NCBI GenBank assembly: GCA_947167745.1
Contig: CAMVJE010000003.1
Location: forward strand, 1 to 64,000
Length of the DNA: 64,000 nt
Source: an uncultured Treponema sp.
GTDB lineage: Bacteria > Spirochaetota > Spirochaetia > Treponematales > Treponemataceae
Direction: 5' to 3'
The notes below the pieces were generated by a model that did not search any database, was not told the origin of the DNA, and saw nothing but the letters and a program-made list of their open reading frames with translations. Made by a program: the position numbers and the translations under genes. Below, one piece after another: positions 26,417-35,623 of this stretch (the first letter of the stretch is position 1; every line of letters begins with the position of its first letter).

Positions 26417-26992
26417 ATGAAAGAAAAACTTCGTACTTTCTGGGACTTATTCTCAGTCTTCTTCAAAATCGGTCTATGCACTTTCGGCGGAGGAATTGCC
26501 ATGCTTCCTATTTTGGAAAGAGAACTTGCCGAAAAGCGGGGCTGGACTGACAGCGACGAGTTGCTGGATTATTTTGCCATAGGTCAGAGTACGCCTGGCA
26601 TTATAGCAGTCAATGTGGCCACTTTTATTGGCTACAAGCGGGCAGGCTTATCAGGTGGTTGTATCGCAACATTTGGCATGGTGCTTCCGTCAATAATTAT
26701 CATTACACTGATTGCAAAATTCATCTCGAATTTCAGCGAGATTGAATGGGTTCAAAAAGCCCTCAAAGGAATCAATGTGGCTGTGGCGGCAATCCTTACC
26801 AGTGCTGTTTACAATTTCTCCAGAAAATCGGTAAAGAATCTTTTCGGTTTTTTCCTGCTTGTTATTGCTTTCGTGCTGATTTTTGTTTTCAATGTGAGCA
26901 CAGTTTATGTAATTTTCGGAAGCGCAATCCTGGGCGTGATTCTTGCGGCATTCAGGGGAGAATTCAGAAAAGCGGAGGAGAGCCATGACTGA
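26417..26992 (+). CDS. Chromate transporter family protein, first half
   Basis: 191 aa, half-length CHR protein with four to five membrane segments and the family motif FGGGIAMLP and FAIGQSTPGIIAVNVATFIGY. Short-chain CHR proteins occur as adjacent pairs that function together. Chromate export is the founding activity, but the native substrate in anaerobes is unclear. Confidence 0.88.
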   Translation: MKEKLRTFWDLFSVFFKIGLCTFGGGIAMLPILERELAEKRGWTDSDELLDYFAIGQSTPGIIAVNVATFIGYKRAGLSGGCIATFGMVLPSIIIITLIAKFISNFSEIEWVQKALKGINVAVAAILTSAVYNFSRKSVKNLFGFFLLVIAFVLIFVFNVSTVYVIFGSAILGVILAAFRGEFRKAEESHD

Positions 26993-27605
26993 TTTTATGA
27001 TTTCCCAGATTCAATCTCAGAGCGGACTAGGACTTTTATGCCTTATCGCGGTCTTTTTCTATATCGGCTTGATTACCATTGGCGGCGGACAGGTGGCGAT
27101 TACAGTCATGCAGCAGGTTCTGGTTGAACAGTTCAGGCTTGTTGATAATGAATTTTTTTTCAGTATGGTCGCAATTTCTGAGAGTACGCCAGGCCCCATT
27201 GGCATCAACATGGCGACTTATCTTGGAACTGAGCTTTATGGAGTTTGGGGTGGTTTTTTCTCTACACTCGGACAGGTTCTTCCATCACTAATTTGTATCG
27301 TCCTTATTGCCCGTTTTTTTGGAAGTTTTGCCCAAAAAAAGGGTGTGCAGGCGGCTTTCTCAACCCTTAGGCCTGCTGTCTCCGGAGTAATTGCGGTTGC
27401 AGCTGCAAAAATTGTCATTATCGCTCTTTTTGTTGTTCGTGAGGGGTTTTTGCTTTCTTCTCCCTCAACATGGAACGACAATATTCAGATTTATGGAATC
27501 AGTGCTTTTTTTTATGGATTATGTCTGATTGTTCTTTTAAAGACAAAAATCCATCCTGTCTTCCTTGTTGCGGCAGGGGCAATTTTCGGCGTGATTTTCT
27601 GCTAG
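26985..27605 (+). CDS. Chromate transporter family protein, second half
   Basis: 206 aa. The CHR motifs repeat (IGGGQVAITVMQQ, ISESTPGPIGINMATYLG). ATG 26985 follows GGAGGAG and overlaps the end of the first half by 8 bp, so synthesis is coupled and an antiparallel heterodimer is expected. Confidence 0.88.
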   Translation: MTDFMISQIQSQSGLGLLCLIAVFFYIGLITIGGGQVAITVMQQVLVEQFRLVDNEFFFSMVAISESTPGPIGINMATYLGTELYGVWGGFFSTLGQVLPSLICIVLIARFFGSFAQKKGVQAAFSTLRPAVSGVIAVAAAKIVIIALFVVREGFLLSSPSTWNDNIQIYGISAFFYGLCLIVLLKTKIHPVFLVAAGAIFGVIFC

Positions 27606-27624
27606 ATTTTTCATAATCCCGTGC

Positions 27625-27630
27625 TATAAT
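27625..27630 (+). promoter_or_regulatory. Extended -10 of deoD
   Basis: TGCTATAAT ends exactly 6 nt before ATG 27637, with no Shine-Dalgarno sequence. Confidence 0.6.
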
Positions 27631-27636
27631 TAAAGC

Positions 27637-28347
27637 ATGAGTACACATATTAACGCGCCAGAAGGCGCAATCGCCCCAAATGTCCTTCTTCCGGGCGACC
27701 CTTTGAGGGCAAAATTTATCGCAGAAAATTTCTTGGAAAATGCCAAGTGCTATAACGAAGTGCGTGGCATGTTCGGCTTCACAGGCACTTATAAGGGAGT
27801 TCCCGTGAGCGTTCAGGGAACCGGTATGGGCCAGCCGTCAATCTCGATTTATGCCACTGAGCTTTTTAAATTCTACAATGTGCAGACTGCAATCCGTGTT
27901 GGAACTTGCGGTGCTGTGAGCGAGGACATAAAGCTTCGTGACACAATCCTGGTAAATTCTGCCTGCTCCGACTCGGCTCTCCTGAACCAGCGTTTCGGCA
28001 ACATGCACTTTGCCCCAACAGCCTCTTTTGAACTGGTCCGTGCCGCCGATAAAATCGCCTCAGAAATGGGAATTCGCTACAGTGTTGGTTCCGTCACTTC
28101 AAGCGATTTTTTCTACGACAAAAAGGATAACTGGAAACTCTGGGCTGAATACGGAGTTCTCGGAATCGAAATGGAAAGCGCAGAGCTTTTCACTCTGGCC
28201 GCAGAATACAAGCGCCGTGCCATGGCCATCATGACCGTAAGCGACCACATCCTCCTGGGCGGAGCCACCACCGCCGAAGAGCGGCAAACAACCTTCACCA
28301 ATATGATGAAAGTCGCACTGGAAACGATTGTGGCAACCCAGAAATAA
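27637..28347 (+). CDS. deoD: Purine-nucleoside phosphorylase, DeoD type
   Basis: 236 aa, the hexameric PNP class. Signature stretches are [29 protein letters not shown] and [10 protein letters not shown], and the catalytic Asp is in VSDHIL. It splits purine nucleosides with phosphate for salvage. It is monocistronic and is followed by an inverted repeat with a terminator-like hairpin inside. Confidence 0.95.
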   Translation: MSTHINAPEGAIAPNVLLPGDPLRAKFIAENFLENAKCYNEVRGMFGFTGTYKGVPVSVQGTGMGQPSISIYATELFKFYNVQTAIRVGTCGAVSEDIKLRDTILVNSACSDSALLNQRFGNMHFAPTASFELVRAADKIASEMGIRYSVGSVTSSDFFYDKKDNWKLWAEYGVLGIEMESAELFTLAAEYKRRAMAIMTVSDHILLGGATTAEERQTTFTNMMKVALETIVATQK

Positions 28348-28352
28348 AAATC

Positions 28353-28515
28353 GACGCGGATGAACGCAGATTAACGCAGATTAACGCAGATTATTTTTCC
28401 TCGCTCAAAAAAATAACCTCAGTCCCATTTCTTAGATAAGAAAATAAGACTGAGGTGTTTTCGTAAGCACACAGAAAAAATCTATCTGCGTGCATCAGCG
28501 TAAATCCGCGTCTAA
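28353..28515. repeat. CGCAGAT-type inverted repeat element with internal hairpin
   Basis: The left arm (28353-28392) has GACGCGGAT plus three AACGCAGATT units. The right arm (28480-28515) is its imperfect reverse complement. It fills the gap between the convergent deoD and asd genes and begins 5 nt after the deoD stop. Confidence 0.8.
28416..28460. terminator. Bidirectional terminator between deoD and asd
   Basis: A perfect 9-bp stem (ACCTCAGTC at 28416-28424, GACTGAGGT at 28448-28456) is followed by GTTTTC on the plus strand and TATTTTTTTGAG on the minus strand. The T run is better for asd. It sits inside the repeat element. Confidence 0.7.
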
Positions 28516-29613
28516 TTAATCAAAGAATCCTTTTGCTTTGAGCAATTCTGCGTTCAGGATACCACCGAGTGCGGCTCCTCGCTTGGTGTTGTGGCTCAAT
28601 GCTACGAACTTGATGTCGAAGACATTGCACTTTCGCAAGCGTCCGAGAACACAAGCCATGCCTTTTTCAGTGTCGCGGTCTCGGTTTGGCTGAGGGCGGT
28701 TTTCTTCTTCCCTGTAAACAATTGGATGCTCCGGGGCGCTTGGAAGCTTGAGTTCCTGCGGGAGCGAAGTGAATTCACGCCATACACGAAGAACTTCCTC
28801 AAGGCTCGGCTTTTTGTCTTCCGGTAAATCAAACTCCAGGTTTACGCTTGCCGTGTGTCCGTCGATTACAGGAACGCGGGTACAGGTTGATGAGACAATG
28901 GGGCCTTGAGCATTCTCAATCTTTCCGTCCTTTACGCTTCCCAGAATCTTGAGACACTCTTTTTCTGTCTTTTCTTCCTCGCCGCCGATATACGGAACGA
29001 TATTGTCAATCATGTCAAAAGAAGGAACGCCAGGATAGCCGGCGCCGCTAACTGCCTGCAAAGTCGTTACAATCATGCGCTTAACAGGGTAGCCTGCCTT
29101 CTGCAAGGCGTAGAGCGGCATCATGTATGTCTGCAATGAACAGTTTGGCTTAACGGCAACAAAGCCCTTGTCCCAGCCGTGATGCTTTTTCTGCTCGGCG
29201 ATTACATCCAGGTGAGAATAGTTGATTTCAGGGATGAGCATTGGAACATCCTCTGTCCAGCGGTTTGCGCTTGCGTTAGAGACAACCGGGATTCCCTCTG
29301 CGGCGTAGGCGGCTTCCAAAGCTTTGATTTCGTCCTTTCCCATTTCCAAGGCAGAGAAAACGAAGCGGCATTTTCCGAGAGCTGCTTTCGGGTCGTTTGC
29401 GTCCTGAACGATTAAGTCTTTTACATCGCAAGGAATGTTAGCGCCGATGAGCCAGCGGTTTGCCACGGCCTCTTTATAAGCCTTTCCTGCCGAGCGGGGC
29501 GAAGCCGCAACATAAGTCACCTTAAACCAAGGGTGATTTTCCAACAACTTAATATAGCGCTGACCGACCATACCAGTAGCGCCCAAAACACCAACATTAA
29601 TCTTATCTGCCAT
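28516..29613 (-). CDS. asd: Aspartate-semialdehyde dehydrogenase
   Basis: 365 aa. It reduces aspartyl phosphate to the semialdehyde that feeds lysine/DAP, threonine and methionine synthesis. GATGMVGQRY is the nucleotide site, PNCSLQT holds the catalytic Cys and VIDGHTASVNLEF the catalytic His. Length and motifs fit the archaeal/fungal class rather than the E. coli class. ATG 29613 with GGAG 8 nt upstream is chosen. The open frame to 29661 is read-through of a repeat arm. Confidence 0.94.
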   Translation of the reverse strand: MADKINVGVLGATGMVGQRYIKLLENHPWFKVTYVAASPRSAGKAYKEAVANRWLIGANIPCDVKDLIVQDANDPKAALGKCRFVFSALEMGKDEIKALEAAYAAEGIPVVSNASANRWTEDVPMLIPEINYSHLDVIAEQKKHHGWDKGFVAVKPNCSLQTYMMPLYALQKAGYPVKRMIVTTLQAVSGAGYPGVPSFDMIDNIVPYIGGEEEKTEKECLKILGSVKDGKIENAQGPIVSSTCTRVPVIDGHTASVNLEFDLPEDKKPSLEEVLRVWREFTSLPQELKLPSAPEHPIVYREEENRPQPNRDRDTEKGMACVLGRLRKCNVFDIKFVALSHNTKRGAALGGILNAELLKAKGFFD

Positions 29614-29636
29614 AATTTTACTCCAGTATTTATTCA

Positions 29637-29746
29637 GACGCAGATGCACACAGATGAACACAGATAATTTATTTCTTATACGAAAGTCGCTCGTAAAAAC
29701 AAAAAAAAATAAATCCGCGTGTATCTGCGTTTATCCGCGTCTAATT
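29637..29746. repeat. CGCAGAT-type inverted repeat element
   Basis: The left arm 29637-29668 and the right arm 29711-29746 flank a loop with CGAAAGTCGCTCGTAAAA. It lies between dapA and asd (both minus strand) and starts 4 nt after the dapA stop. Confidence 0.8.
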
Positions 29747-30661
29747 TTACAATCCACACTCCTTGAGTGCTTTTTCGATAATCTTCTTTGCTTCGTCGGT
29801 GACTTCCACTAAAGGCAGGCGGCATGGGCCGGCCGGCATTTTCTTTACATTCATGGCGTACTTGATAGATGTGGGGTTTCCGTCAACGAATGCGGCCTTG
29901 AAGAAAGGCAAAAGGCGATAGTGAATCTTTCTTGCTCCCTCAATGTCACCGTCCAAAGCCTTGTTTGCCATTTCTGTGACAAGAGCCGGAGCCAGGTTTG
30001 ACACCACGGAAATAATTCCGTCTCCGCCCAAGGCAATCAAAGGCAAGGTGAGACCGTCATCACCGCTCAAAACGGCAAAATCAGGCTTTTTGCTCTTAAT
30101 CTGAGCGATTACATCTCCCATCTGGTTGATGTTTCCGCTGGCTTCCTTAACGCCAACGATATTCGGCAACTCTGCGATTCGAACGAGCAAATCAGTGGGA
30201 ATATTCACACCGGTTCTGCCCTGAATATTGTATACGACGATTGGAAGACCGACTTTTGAGACAGCCTCAAAGTGGCGGAAAATTCCTTCTTTTGAAGGCT
30301 TGTTGTAGTAGGGAGTGACCACGAGGGCCGCATCTGCCCCGGCTTTTTTTGCCCGCTCACAGTATTTCACCGCGTCTTTTGTGTTGTTGCTTCCCGCACC
30401 GAGGATAACAGGGATTTTTTTGCCGGATTTTTTCTCAAAGGCTTTGACTTCTTCCATGACAATCTCAATGAGTTTGTCTTCTTCTGAGCCGGGGTTTTCA
30501 TCCAAAGTTGGAGTTTCGGCAGTCGTTCCAAGGGGAACAAGACCATCAATTCCCTGCTCAAGCTGGAAAATTACATTCTTTCTGAATCCTTCGTAGTCCA
30601 CCGAACCGTCCTGGTTCATCGGTGTGACCATAGCCGTAAGAGCACCGCGCAATTTAATCAT
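29747..30661 (-). CDS. dapA: 4-hydroxy-tetrahydrodipicolinate synthase
   Basis: 304 aa. It condenses pyruvate with aspartate semialdehyde, the branch point to lysine. The Schiff-base Lys is in VGVKEASG, and VVYNIQGRTGVN and GTTAETPTL are family motifs. GAGG stands before the ATG. It lies upstream of asd on the same strand, with a repeat element between them, so they may form an operon despite the 133-bp gap. Confidence 0.94.
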   Translation of the reverse strand: MIKLRGALTAMVTPMNQDGSVDYEGFRKNVIFQLEQGIDGLVPLGTTAETPTLDENPGSEEDKLIEIVMEEVKAFEKKSGKKIPVILGAGSNNTKDAVKYCERAKKAGADAALVVTPYYNKPSKEGIFRHFEAVSKVGLPIVVYNIQGRTGVNIPTDLLVRIAELPNIVGVKEASGNINQMGDVIAQIKSKKPDFAVLSGDDGLTLPLIALGGDGIISVVSNLAPALVTEMANKALDGDIEGARKIHYRLLPFFKAAFVDGNPTSIKYAMNVKKMPAGPCRLPLVEVTDEAKKIIEKALKECGL

Positions 30662-30767
30662 TTTTTAACCTCTGTTTCTATGTAAAGAGTGACTCCATTT
30701 TAGTGAAAATCAGAGACTTGGGCAATGAGAAAGAAGAAATGAAGAATTAGAAGTTATAGGGCGTACA

Positions 30768-30850
30768 TTCCTTGTCTGCGGGCTTTCCAGCCTTCGCTCA
30801 CGCTCATTGCTCCGTTGCACTCCGCAACTAAAGGGCTTCCAATCCCGACG
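30768..30850 (-). repeat. GGGAT...GAAAGCC repeat element, copy 3
   Basis: On the minus strand the element begins CGGGATTGG, contains GTTGC/GCAAC stems and ends GGAAAGCCCG. It shares these ends with the elements at 50407-50519 and 53581-53747. With the next element it fills the 300-bp gap between dapA and the nucleotidyltransferase gene, where I see no gene. Confidence 0.65.
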
Positions 30851-30881
30851 CAGCATTTTGCCGATGCTTTGAATTTATCTC

Positions 30882-30963
30882 AGGGGGCACAAAAATTACG
30901 GAGAAAATATTCTATTTTGCTTGTAAAAGTCTCTGCGGTCTCTTCAATCCTGTGAGGAATTTT
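30882..30963 (-). repeat. AATTCCTCACAG-type element, partial copy
   Basis: Read on the minus strand it starts AAAATTCCTCACAGG at the nucleotidyltransferase stop codon and keeps GCAGAGA, TTTTACAA and TGTGCCCC in the same order as the copy at 26252. The right-hand terminal repeat is missing. Confidence 0.6.
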
Positions 30964-31885
30964 ATTTTTCCCAAAGTTTCTCAGGATAATATCCGCTTTC
31001 GATTTTTTTTGCGATTTCATCTTTTACGACCTGCTTGTCTTCTGGGTAGGTCATGCCGAACCAGCTTTCATCGCTGGTGAAGACTTTGATTTTGCCCTCA
31101 CCGTTCTTGATGATGTCGCTTGCTGCAACCGGGAGAAGAGCCTCAGCTTTTGGAAGGGCAAGGCTTGTCTTCTTGAAATTTTCCCAGTATTCCTCAAAGC
31201 CCTCAAAGGCTTTTGGTGAGAAACCGAAGAGATTCATGCTGACGGTCTCTTTGCCTGTCATTTTGACAATCTGACCGTTTAAGTCAGATTCGATTTCGTT
31301 GCCCGAGAAATGCTCGCCTGTGTAATAGATTTTTGTGTTTTCAACGATTGATTTGAGATAGCCGTTTTCAGTCTGAGCAACACCGCGGCTTACAGAGCCG
31401 TTACGGCTCATGGTGTTTCCAAGAATATAGCCAACCATAGCGTGCTCAGTACAGTCATTTGAAATAGAAGAGAGATAGGCGCCCAAAGTTTCAAAAGCTG
31501 AGCGTCCATAGTAATCATCTGCATTGATGACGGCAAAGGGCTCACGGATTGCTTCTTTTGCGCAGAGTACGGCATGAATCGTGCCCCAGGGCTTTGTTCG
31601 CTCTGCTGCCATCTTTTGCTCTGCTTCGCTTAAAAGTGCTGTCGGAGTCTGGAAGACATATTCTGCATCGAAGTTTCGTGCGACACGGTCAAAAAGCCTC
31701 TCACGGAAATCCTTTTCAATATCTTTGCGGATAATGTAAACAACCTTTCCGAATCCGCATTTTTTTGCATCGAATGCGGCGAAATCTAAAAGACATTCAC
31801 CGTTCTTTCCTACTGCGTCAATCTGTTTAACGCCACCATAGCGGCTACCCATTCCTGCCGCCAAAACAAGTAATGTTGGTTTCAT
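30962..31885 (-). CDS. Nucleotidyltransferase (sugar-phosphate NTP transferase family)
   Basis: 307 aa. The N-terminal LAAGMGSRYGGVKQ is the NTP-binding loop of Rossmann-type sugar nucleotidyltransferases, and VINADDYYG holds the metal-binding Asp. The family activates sugar 1-phosphates or phosphocholine-like substrates, and the substrate cannot be read here. An AAAGG site precedes ATG 31885. Its stop codon falls in a repeat element. Confidence 0.8.
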   Translation of the reverse strand: MKPTLLVLAAGMGSRYGGVKQIDAVGKNGECLLDFAAFDAKKCGFGKVVYIIRKDIEKDFRERLFDRVARNFDAEYVFQTPTALLSEAEQKMAAERTKPWGTIHAVLCAKEAIREPFAVINADDYYGRSAFETLGAYLSSISNDCTEHAMVGYILGNTMSRNGSVSRGVAQTENGYLKSIVENTKIYYTGEHFSGNEIESDLNGQIVKMTGKETVSMNLFGFSPKAFEGFEEYWENFKKTSLALPKAEALLPVAASDIIKNGEGKIKVFTSDESWFGMTYPEDKQVVKDEIAKKIESGYYPEKLWEK

Positions 31886-31902
31886 AGTTTTATCTTAAAC
31901 CT

Positions 31903-34152
31903 TTAGCGATGTTTCTTCAAGAATTCCATGAATTCTTCTTCGCGGAGGGGCTTTGAGTAAAAATAGCCCTGCACCTGGTCACATTTGATTTTTCGCAAGA
32001 AGTTACGCTGCTCTTCTGTTTCAACTCCTTCGAAAATAGTCTCCTTTTTGAGGTTTTTACCCAATTCAATTAGTGTTTCGATAAAGTTTTCACTTCTTGC
32101 GTCCAGTTTGCCTTCTTTTGCGTCTGAGGCAAAAAGGAAGGATCGGTCAAATTTAAGCACATTTACTGGAATCGTTGAAAGCATGTTGAGTGAAGATTCG
32201 CCGGAACCAAAATCATCCATGGCGACCTTGAAGCCCTCTTTTTGAAGCATGAGCGTGACTTCGCGGAGAATGTTTTTATCTACAGATGAGCGTTCCAAAA
32301 GTTCAACCTCAACCAGACTTGGAGGAATATCGTATTTTTTGAGTAAATTGGAAAAATCATGCACAAAACGGTCTGGCTTATCGTGATTACGGCTCATGTT
32401 AACTGAGACAGGCACGGCAGGATCTCCATTATCAAGACACTTTCGCAGGAATTTGAAAACTTCCTCATAAACATAAAAATCAAGCTTGATGACAAAATTA
32501 TTTCGTTCAAAAAGTGGAATGAAAGAATTTGGCGGCATAAATCCAAGTTCCGGGCTTTGCCAGCGAACCAAAGCTTCTGCGCCTACAACTTTATCGTCCT
32601 TTAAATTGACTTTAGGCTGGTACATGACAAAGAATTCCCTGTTTTTGAGGGCATTTTCCATGTGAGTTTCGATGAAATTGTCCTCTTTTGAGCGTTTCAG
32701 AAGTTTTTCATCGTAAATCGCAAAAGATTGAAGGGCATTTTCCTTGATTGATTCTTTTGCGAAGTGAGCTTTGCTTATTAAAGTTTGCGCAGTTATTGAC
32801 GGATCCATTTTTTGGGGAATATAAAATGAAAGTCCGAACTTAGGGGAGAAAGGAATTTCTTGTTCTTTCAGGTTATCCAGAATATTTTTAAGAGATTCCT
32901 TGAATAGGTGCATTGCTTTATGAACTGAGAAAATTTTAATAAAAATATAAAAATGGTCGGCGTAACCACGGCTTATGAGTCCGTCAAAATTATTTGATAT
33001 TTCGTATAGGACTTTTGAAAATTGATAAAGAATTTGATTTGCGACCGCTTCACCGAGGTTTTGGTTAATAAATTTGAATCCGCGGATATCAGATTCAATC
33101 ATCAGGAATTTTGATTCAGGATATCTTTTCAGCATTTTATTGACTTCTTTTTCAAAGTAACTGCGAACCCAAAGATGTGTGACTGAGTCAATATGTGTAG
33201 AAAGAATTTGCTTGCGTTCCAAAAAATTATGGAACCAGATTTCCAGGAGAAAAATAAGCGAAAGAACTATGACGATGATTTCAATTATGAAATAATGATA
33301 GCTCTTCTGGTTGTCTTCGATTTTTTTAAATTCAGATTCGTTTATTGTGAGCCCGATTGTCCAAGGGGCATTATCCAATACTTTGTAGAAAACATAAACA
33401 GAATTGCCTTCTGTGTCGCGAGTCAGCATAGCCTTTTCAATTTCTGTCGTTGCTACAAAATTAGTTTGAATTTCAACTCCTGCGTGATAAGTCCAGTTTG
33501 TCCATTTAGGGTTGTAATGCTTGATGAATTTACCGTTTGAATCCCTGATTGAAATTTTTTCATCAGAGGCAATTTTTATATCGTCAAAAAAACTTGTTCT
33601 GCTTTCAGTCGGGCTGATTGCGCTCAAAACTCCTGATATTTCGTTTGATTCGTTATAAACCGGCCGGGCAAAAACAAGAATTGACTTTCCGTCTGTGCGT
33701 GATTCTAGAATGTCACTTACATAATACTGAACTTTGCCAGACATAATAACTTTGAAATAGTCGCGGTCTGCAACTGAGACTTCCTCACCGTAAATATTCC
33801 AGCTTTTTCCTTTACGATTTGCATAAACGAGGTTGTTGAATGGAGGGGAAACTGTGTCTTTACCTTGTCTAAGTACATCCCGGATAATATCGTCAGAAAG
33901 AGTTTTGTAGGCTATTTTTGCATATAATAAATCAAGTTGTGTCTGAAGAGATTCTAGTTTGACCTGAACTGCATTTGCGTAGTCTTCTGTAATATCAATA
34001 CAGCGTTGCACAAAAGATGCTTCTGCAGATCTTTGAATTTTTTTGAGAAGTGTATTAGCCAATACAATATTCAGAATCAGAATGAGAATAAGTGTTGCTG
34101 CAAAAGAGAAAAGCCGCTCGATATTCGCATTTATATAGAATTTTTTCTTCAT
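31903..34152 (-). CDS. Membrane sensor with degenerate GGDEF and intact EAL domain
   Basis: 749 aa. A membrane segment (about 13-33), an extracytoplasmic Cache-like sensor (35-275) and a second membrane segment (about 283-303) precede a GGDEF domain whose signature is replaced by RGYADHF. The EAL domain (about 500-745) keeps EALVRW, VNMSR, EVELLE, DDFGSG, LKFD and EGVET, so c-di-GMP hydrolysis is likely while synthesis is not. The GGDEF remnant may bind GTP as a regulator. GAGG precedes the ATG. Confidence 0.88.
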   Translation of the reverse strand: MKKKFYINANIERLFSFAATLILILILNIVLANTLLKKIQRSAEASFVQRCIDITEDYANAVQVKLESLQTQLDLLYAKIAYKTLSDDIIRDVLRQGKDTVSPPFNNLVYANRKGKSWNIYGEEVSVADRDYFKVIMSGKVQYYVSDILESRTDGKSILVFARPVYNESNEISGVLSAISPTESRTSFFDDIKIASDEKISIRDSNGKFIKHYNPKWTNWTYHAGVEIQTNFVATTEIEKAMLTRDTEGNSVYVFYKVLDNAPWTIGLTINESEFKKIEDNQKSYHYFIIEIIVIVLSLIFLLEIWFHNFLERKQILSTHIDSVTHLWVRSYFEKEVNKMLKRYPESKFLMIESDIRGFKFINQNLGEAVANQILYQFSKVLYEISNNFDGLISRGYADHFYIFIKIFSVHKAMHLFKESLKNILDNLKEQEIPFSPKFGLSFYIPQKMDPSITAQTLISKAHFAKESIKENALQSFAIYDEKLLKRSKEDNFIETHMENALKNREFFVMYQPKVNLKDDKVVGAEALVRWQSPELGFMPPNSFIPLFERNNFVIKLDFYVYEEVFKFLRKCLDNGDPAVPVSVNMSRNHDKPDRFVHDFSNLLKKYDIPPSLVEVELLERSSVDKNILREVTLMLQKEGFKVAMDDFGSGESSLNMLSTIPVNVLKFDRSFLFASDAKEGKLDARSENFIETLIELGKNLKKETIFEGVETEEQRNFLRKIKCDQVQGYFYSKPLREEEFMEFLKKHR

Positions 34153-34248
34153 GCCGTGAGGGCCTCTGTTTTAAAATTATTTTAAATTAATTTAAGTCCC
34201 AACATAAAACAACTATAACACATATTTTCATAAAAGCAAGAAAAATGT

Positions 34249-34254
34249 TAGAAT
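34249..34254 (+). promoter_or_regulatory. Extended -10 of lysA
   Basis: TGTTAGAAT ends 9 nt before ATG 34264. There is no Shine-Dalgarno sequence. Confidence 0.5.
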
Positions 34255-34263
34255 AATCTTATT

Positions 34264-35532
34264 ATGAAGACATTTCCACTTTCACACGAAGAATTAAAAA
34301 AACTGGCGGAGAAATTCCCGACTCCGTTCTATCTGTACGACGAAAAAGCAATTCGGGAGAACATGCGTCGCTTTACTAAGGCTTTTTCAATTTTTCCGGT
34401 TTTTCGCGAGTATTACGCAGTTAAAGCCTGTCCGAATCCCTATATCCTTAAAGTTCTAGCAAGCGAGGGTTGCGGGGCGGACTGTTCAAGCCTTCCTGAA
34501 CTCATGCTTTCTTCTATAAGCGGAATCAAAGGCAAGCATGTCATGTTCACTTCAAATGAAACTCCTGCAAGTGAGTACAAATATGCTTTTGCAAACGGAA
34601 ATATCATCAACCTCGACGATATTACTCATATTCCTTTCTTAAAAAATGCATTGGGCGGAAAGTTGCCAGACACAATCTGCTTCCGCTACAATCCGGGACC
34701 GGCCAAACACGGCTGTAACTCAATTATCGGGTCTCCGGAAGAGGCAAAATACGGCCTTACCCGCGAGCAGATGATTGAAGCTTACAAAATCTGCAAGGAA
34801 GAGGGAGTGGAGCACTTCGGACTTCATACAATGGTTGCCTCAAACGAACTGAACCCGAACTTCTTTGTTGATACTGCAAAACTTGTTTTTGAACTTGCAG
34901 CAGAAGTAAAAGAAAAAACAGGTGTACGCATTGAATTTGTTGATTTGGGTGGTGGTTTGGGAATCCCCTACAAGCCGGATCAGAAGGCTGTTGACTATGA
35001 TGAAGTTGCAAAAGGAATCCGCGCGGAGTATGACCGCGTTGTCGTTCCCGCAGGCCTTGATCCCCTTGAAATTTACTGGGAGTGCGGTCGACCAATTACA
35101 GGCCCATACGGCTGGCTTGTTGCAAAGGCAATTCACGAAAAGCACATTTACCGCGAGTATATCGGTCTTGACAGTTGCATGGCAGACTTGATGCGACCGG
35201 GCATGTACGGCGCCTATCATGAAGTTACTGTTTCAGGAAAAGAAAACGCTCCGCGCGACCATGTTTACGATGTGGTCGGCTCTCTCTGCGAAAATTGCGA
35301 TAAATTCGCAGTCCAGCGGGAACTGCCAAAAATCGATATGGGCGATTTAGTAATTATCCATGACGCAGGCGCACACGGCCGGGCAATGGGCTTTAACTAC
35401 AACGGAAAATTGCGCTGTGGCGAGCTTCTTTTGCGCGAAGACGGCTCTGTAAAAGAAATCCGCCGCCGTGAGACAATCGACGACCTGTTCAGCACATTGG
35501 ACTTGGCCGGAGTGGATGATTTTAAAGTGTAA
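34264..35532 (+). CDS. lysA: Diaminopimelate decarboxylase
   Basis: 422 aa, fold-type III PLP enzyme. The PLP Lys is in YYAVKACPNP (about residue 58), VDLGGGLGIPY and ECGRPITGPYG are conserved, and GSLCENCDKF replaces the usual active-site Cys loop (CESGD). The final lysine step is the best fit, supported by asd and dapA 4-6 kb away. A carboxynorspermidine decarboxylase-like specificity is a less likely alternative. Confidence 0.85.
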   Translation: MKTFPLSHEELKKLAEKFPTPFYLYDEKAIRENMRRFTKAFSIFPVFREYYAVKACPNPYILKVLASEGCGADCSSLPELMLSSISGIKGKHVMFTSNETPASEYKYAFANGNIINLDDITHIPFLKNALGGKLPDTICFRYNPGPAKHGCNSIIGSPEEAKYGLTREQMIEAYKICKEEGVEHFGLHTMVASNELNPNFFVDTAKLVFELAAEVKEKTGVRIEFVDLGGGLGIPYKPDQKAVDYDEVAKGIRAEYDRVVVPAGLDPLEIYWECGRPITGPYGWLVAKAIHEKHIYREYIGLDSCMADLMRPGMYGAYHEVTVSGKENAPRDHVYDVVGSLCENCDKFAVQRELPKIDMGDLVIIHDAGAHGRAMGFNYNGKLRCGELLLREDGSVKEIRRRETIDDLFSTLDLAGVDDFKV

Positions 35533-35533
35533 T

Positions 35534-35564
35534 TAGACGCGGATTAACGCAGATGCACACAGAT
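35534..35564. repeat. CGCAGAT-type repeat, single arm
   Basis: TAGACGCGGATTAACGCAGA and following CACAGATG begin 1 nt after the lysA stop. The right arm is absent. In its place comes the structured element at 35624. Confidence 0.75.
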
Positions 35565-35623
35565 GGATGACTGAAGATGAAGCACGAATCGTCTGACGCT
35601 TTCTGAAAAAAGCCCGAAAACTA

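Noticed and set aside
29614..29661. Longer asd N terminus
   Set aside because: It reads through a CGCAGAT repeat arm; the GGAG-led ATG 29613 gives the family N terminus.
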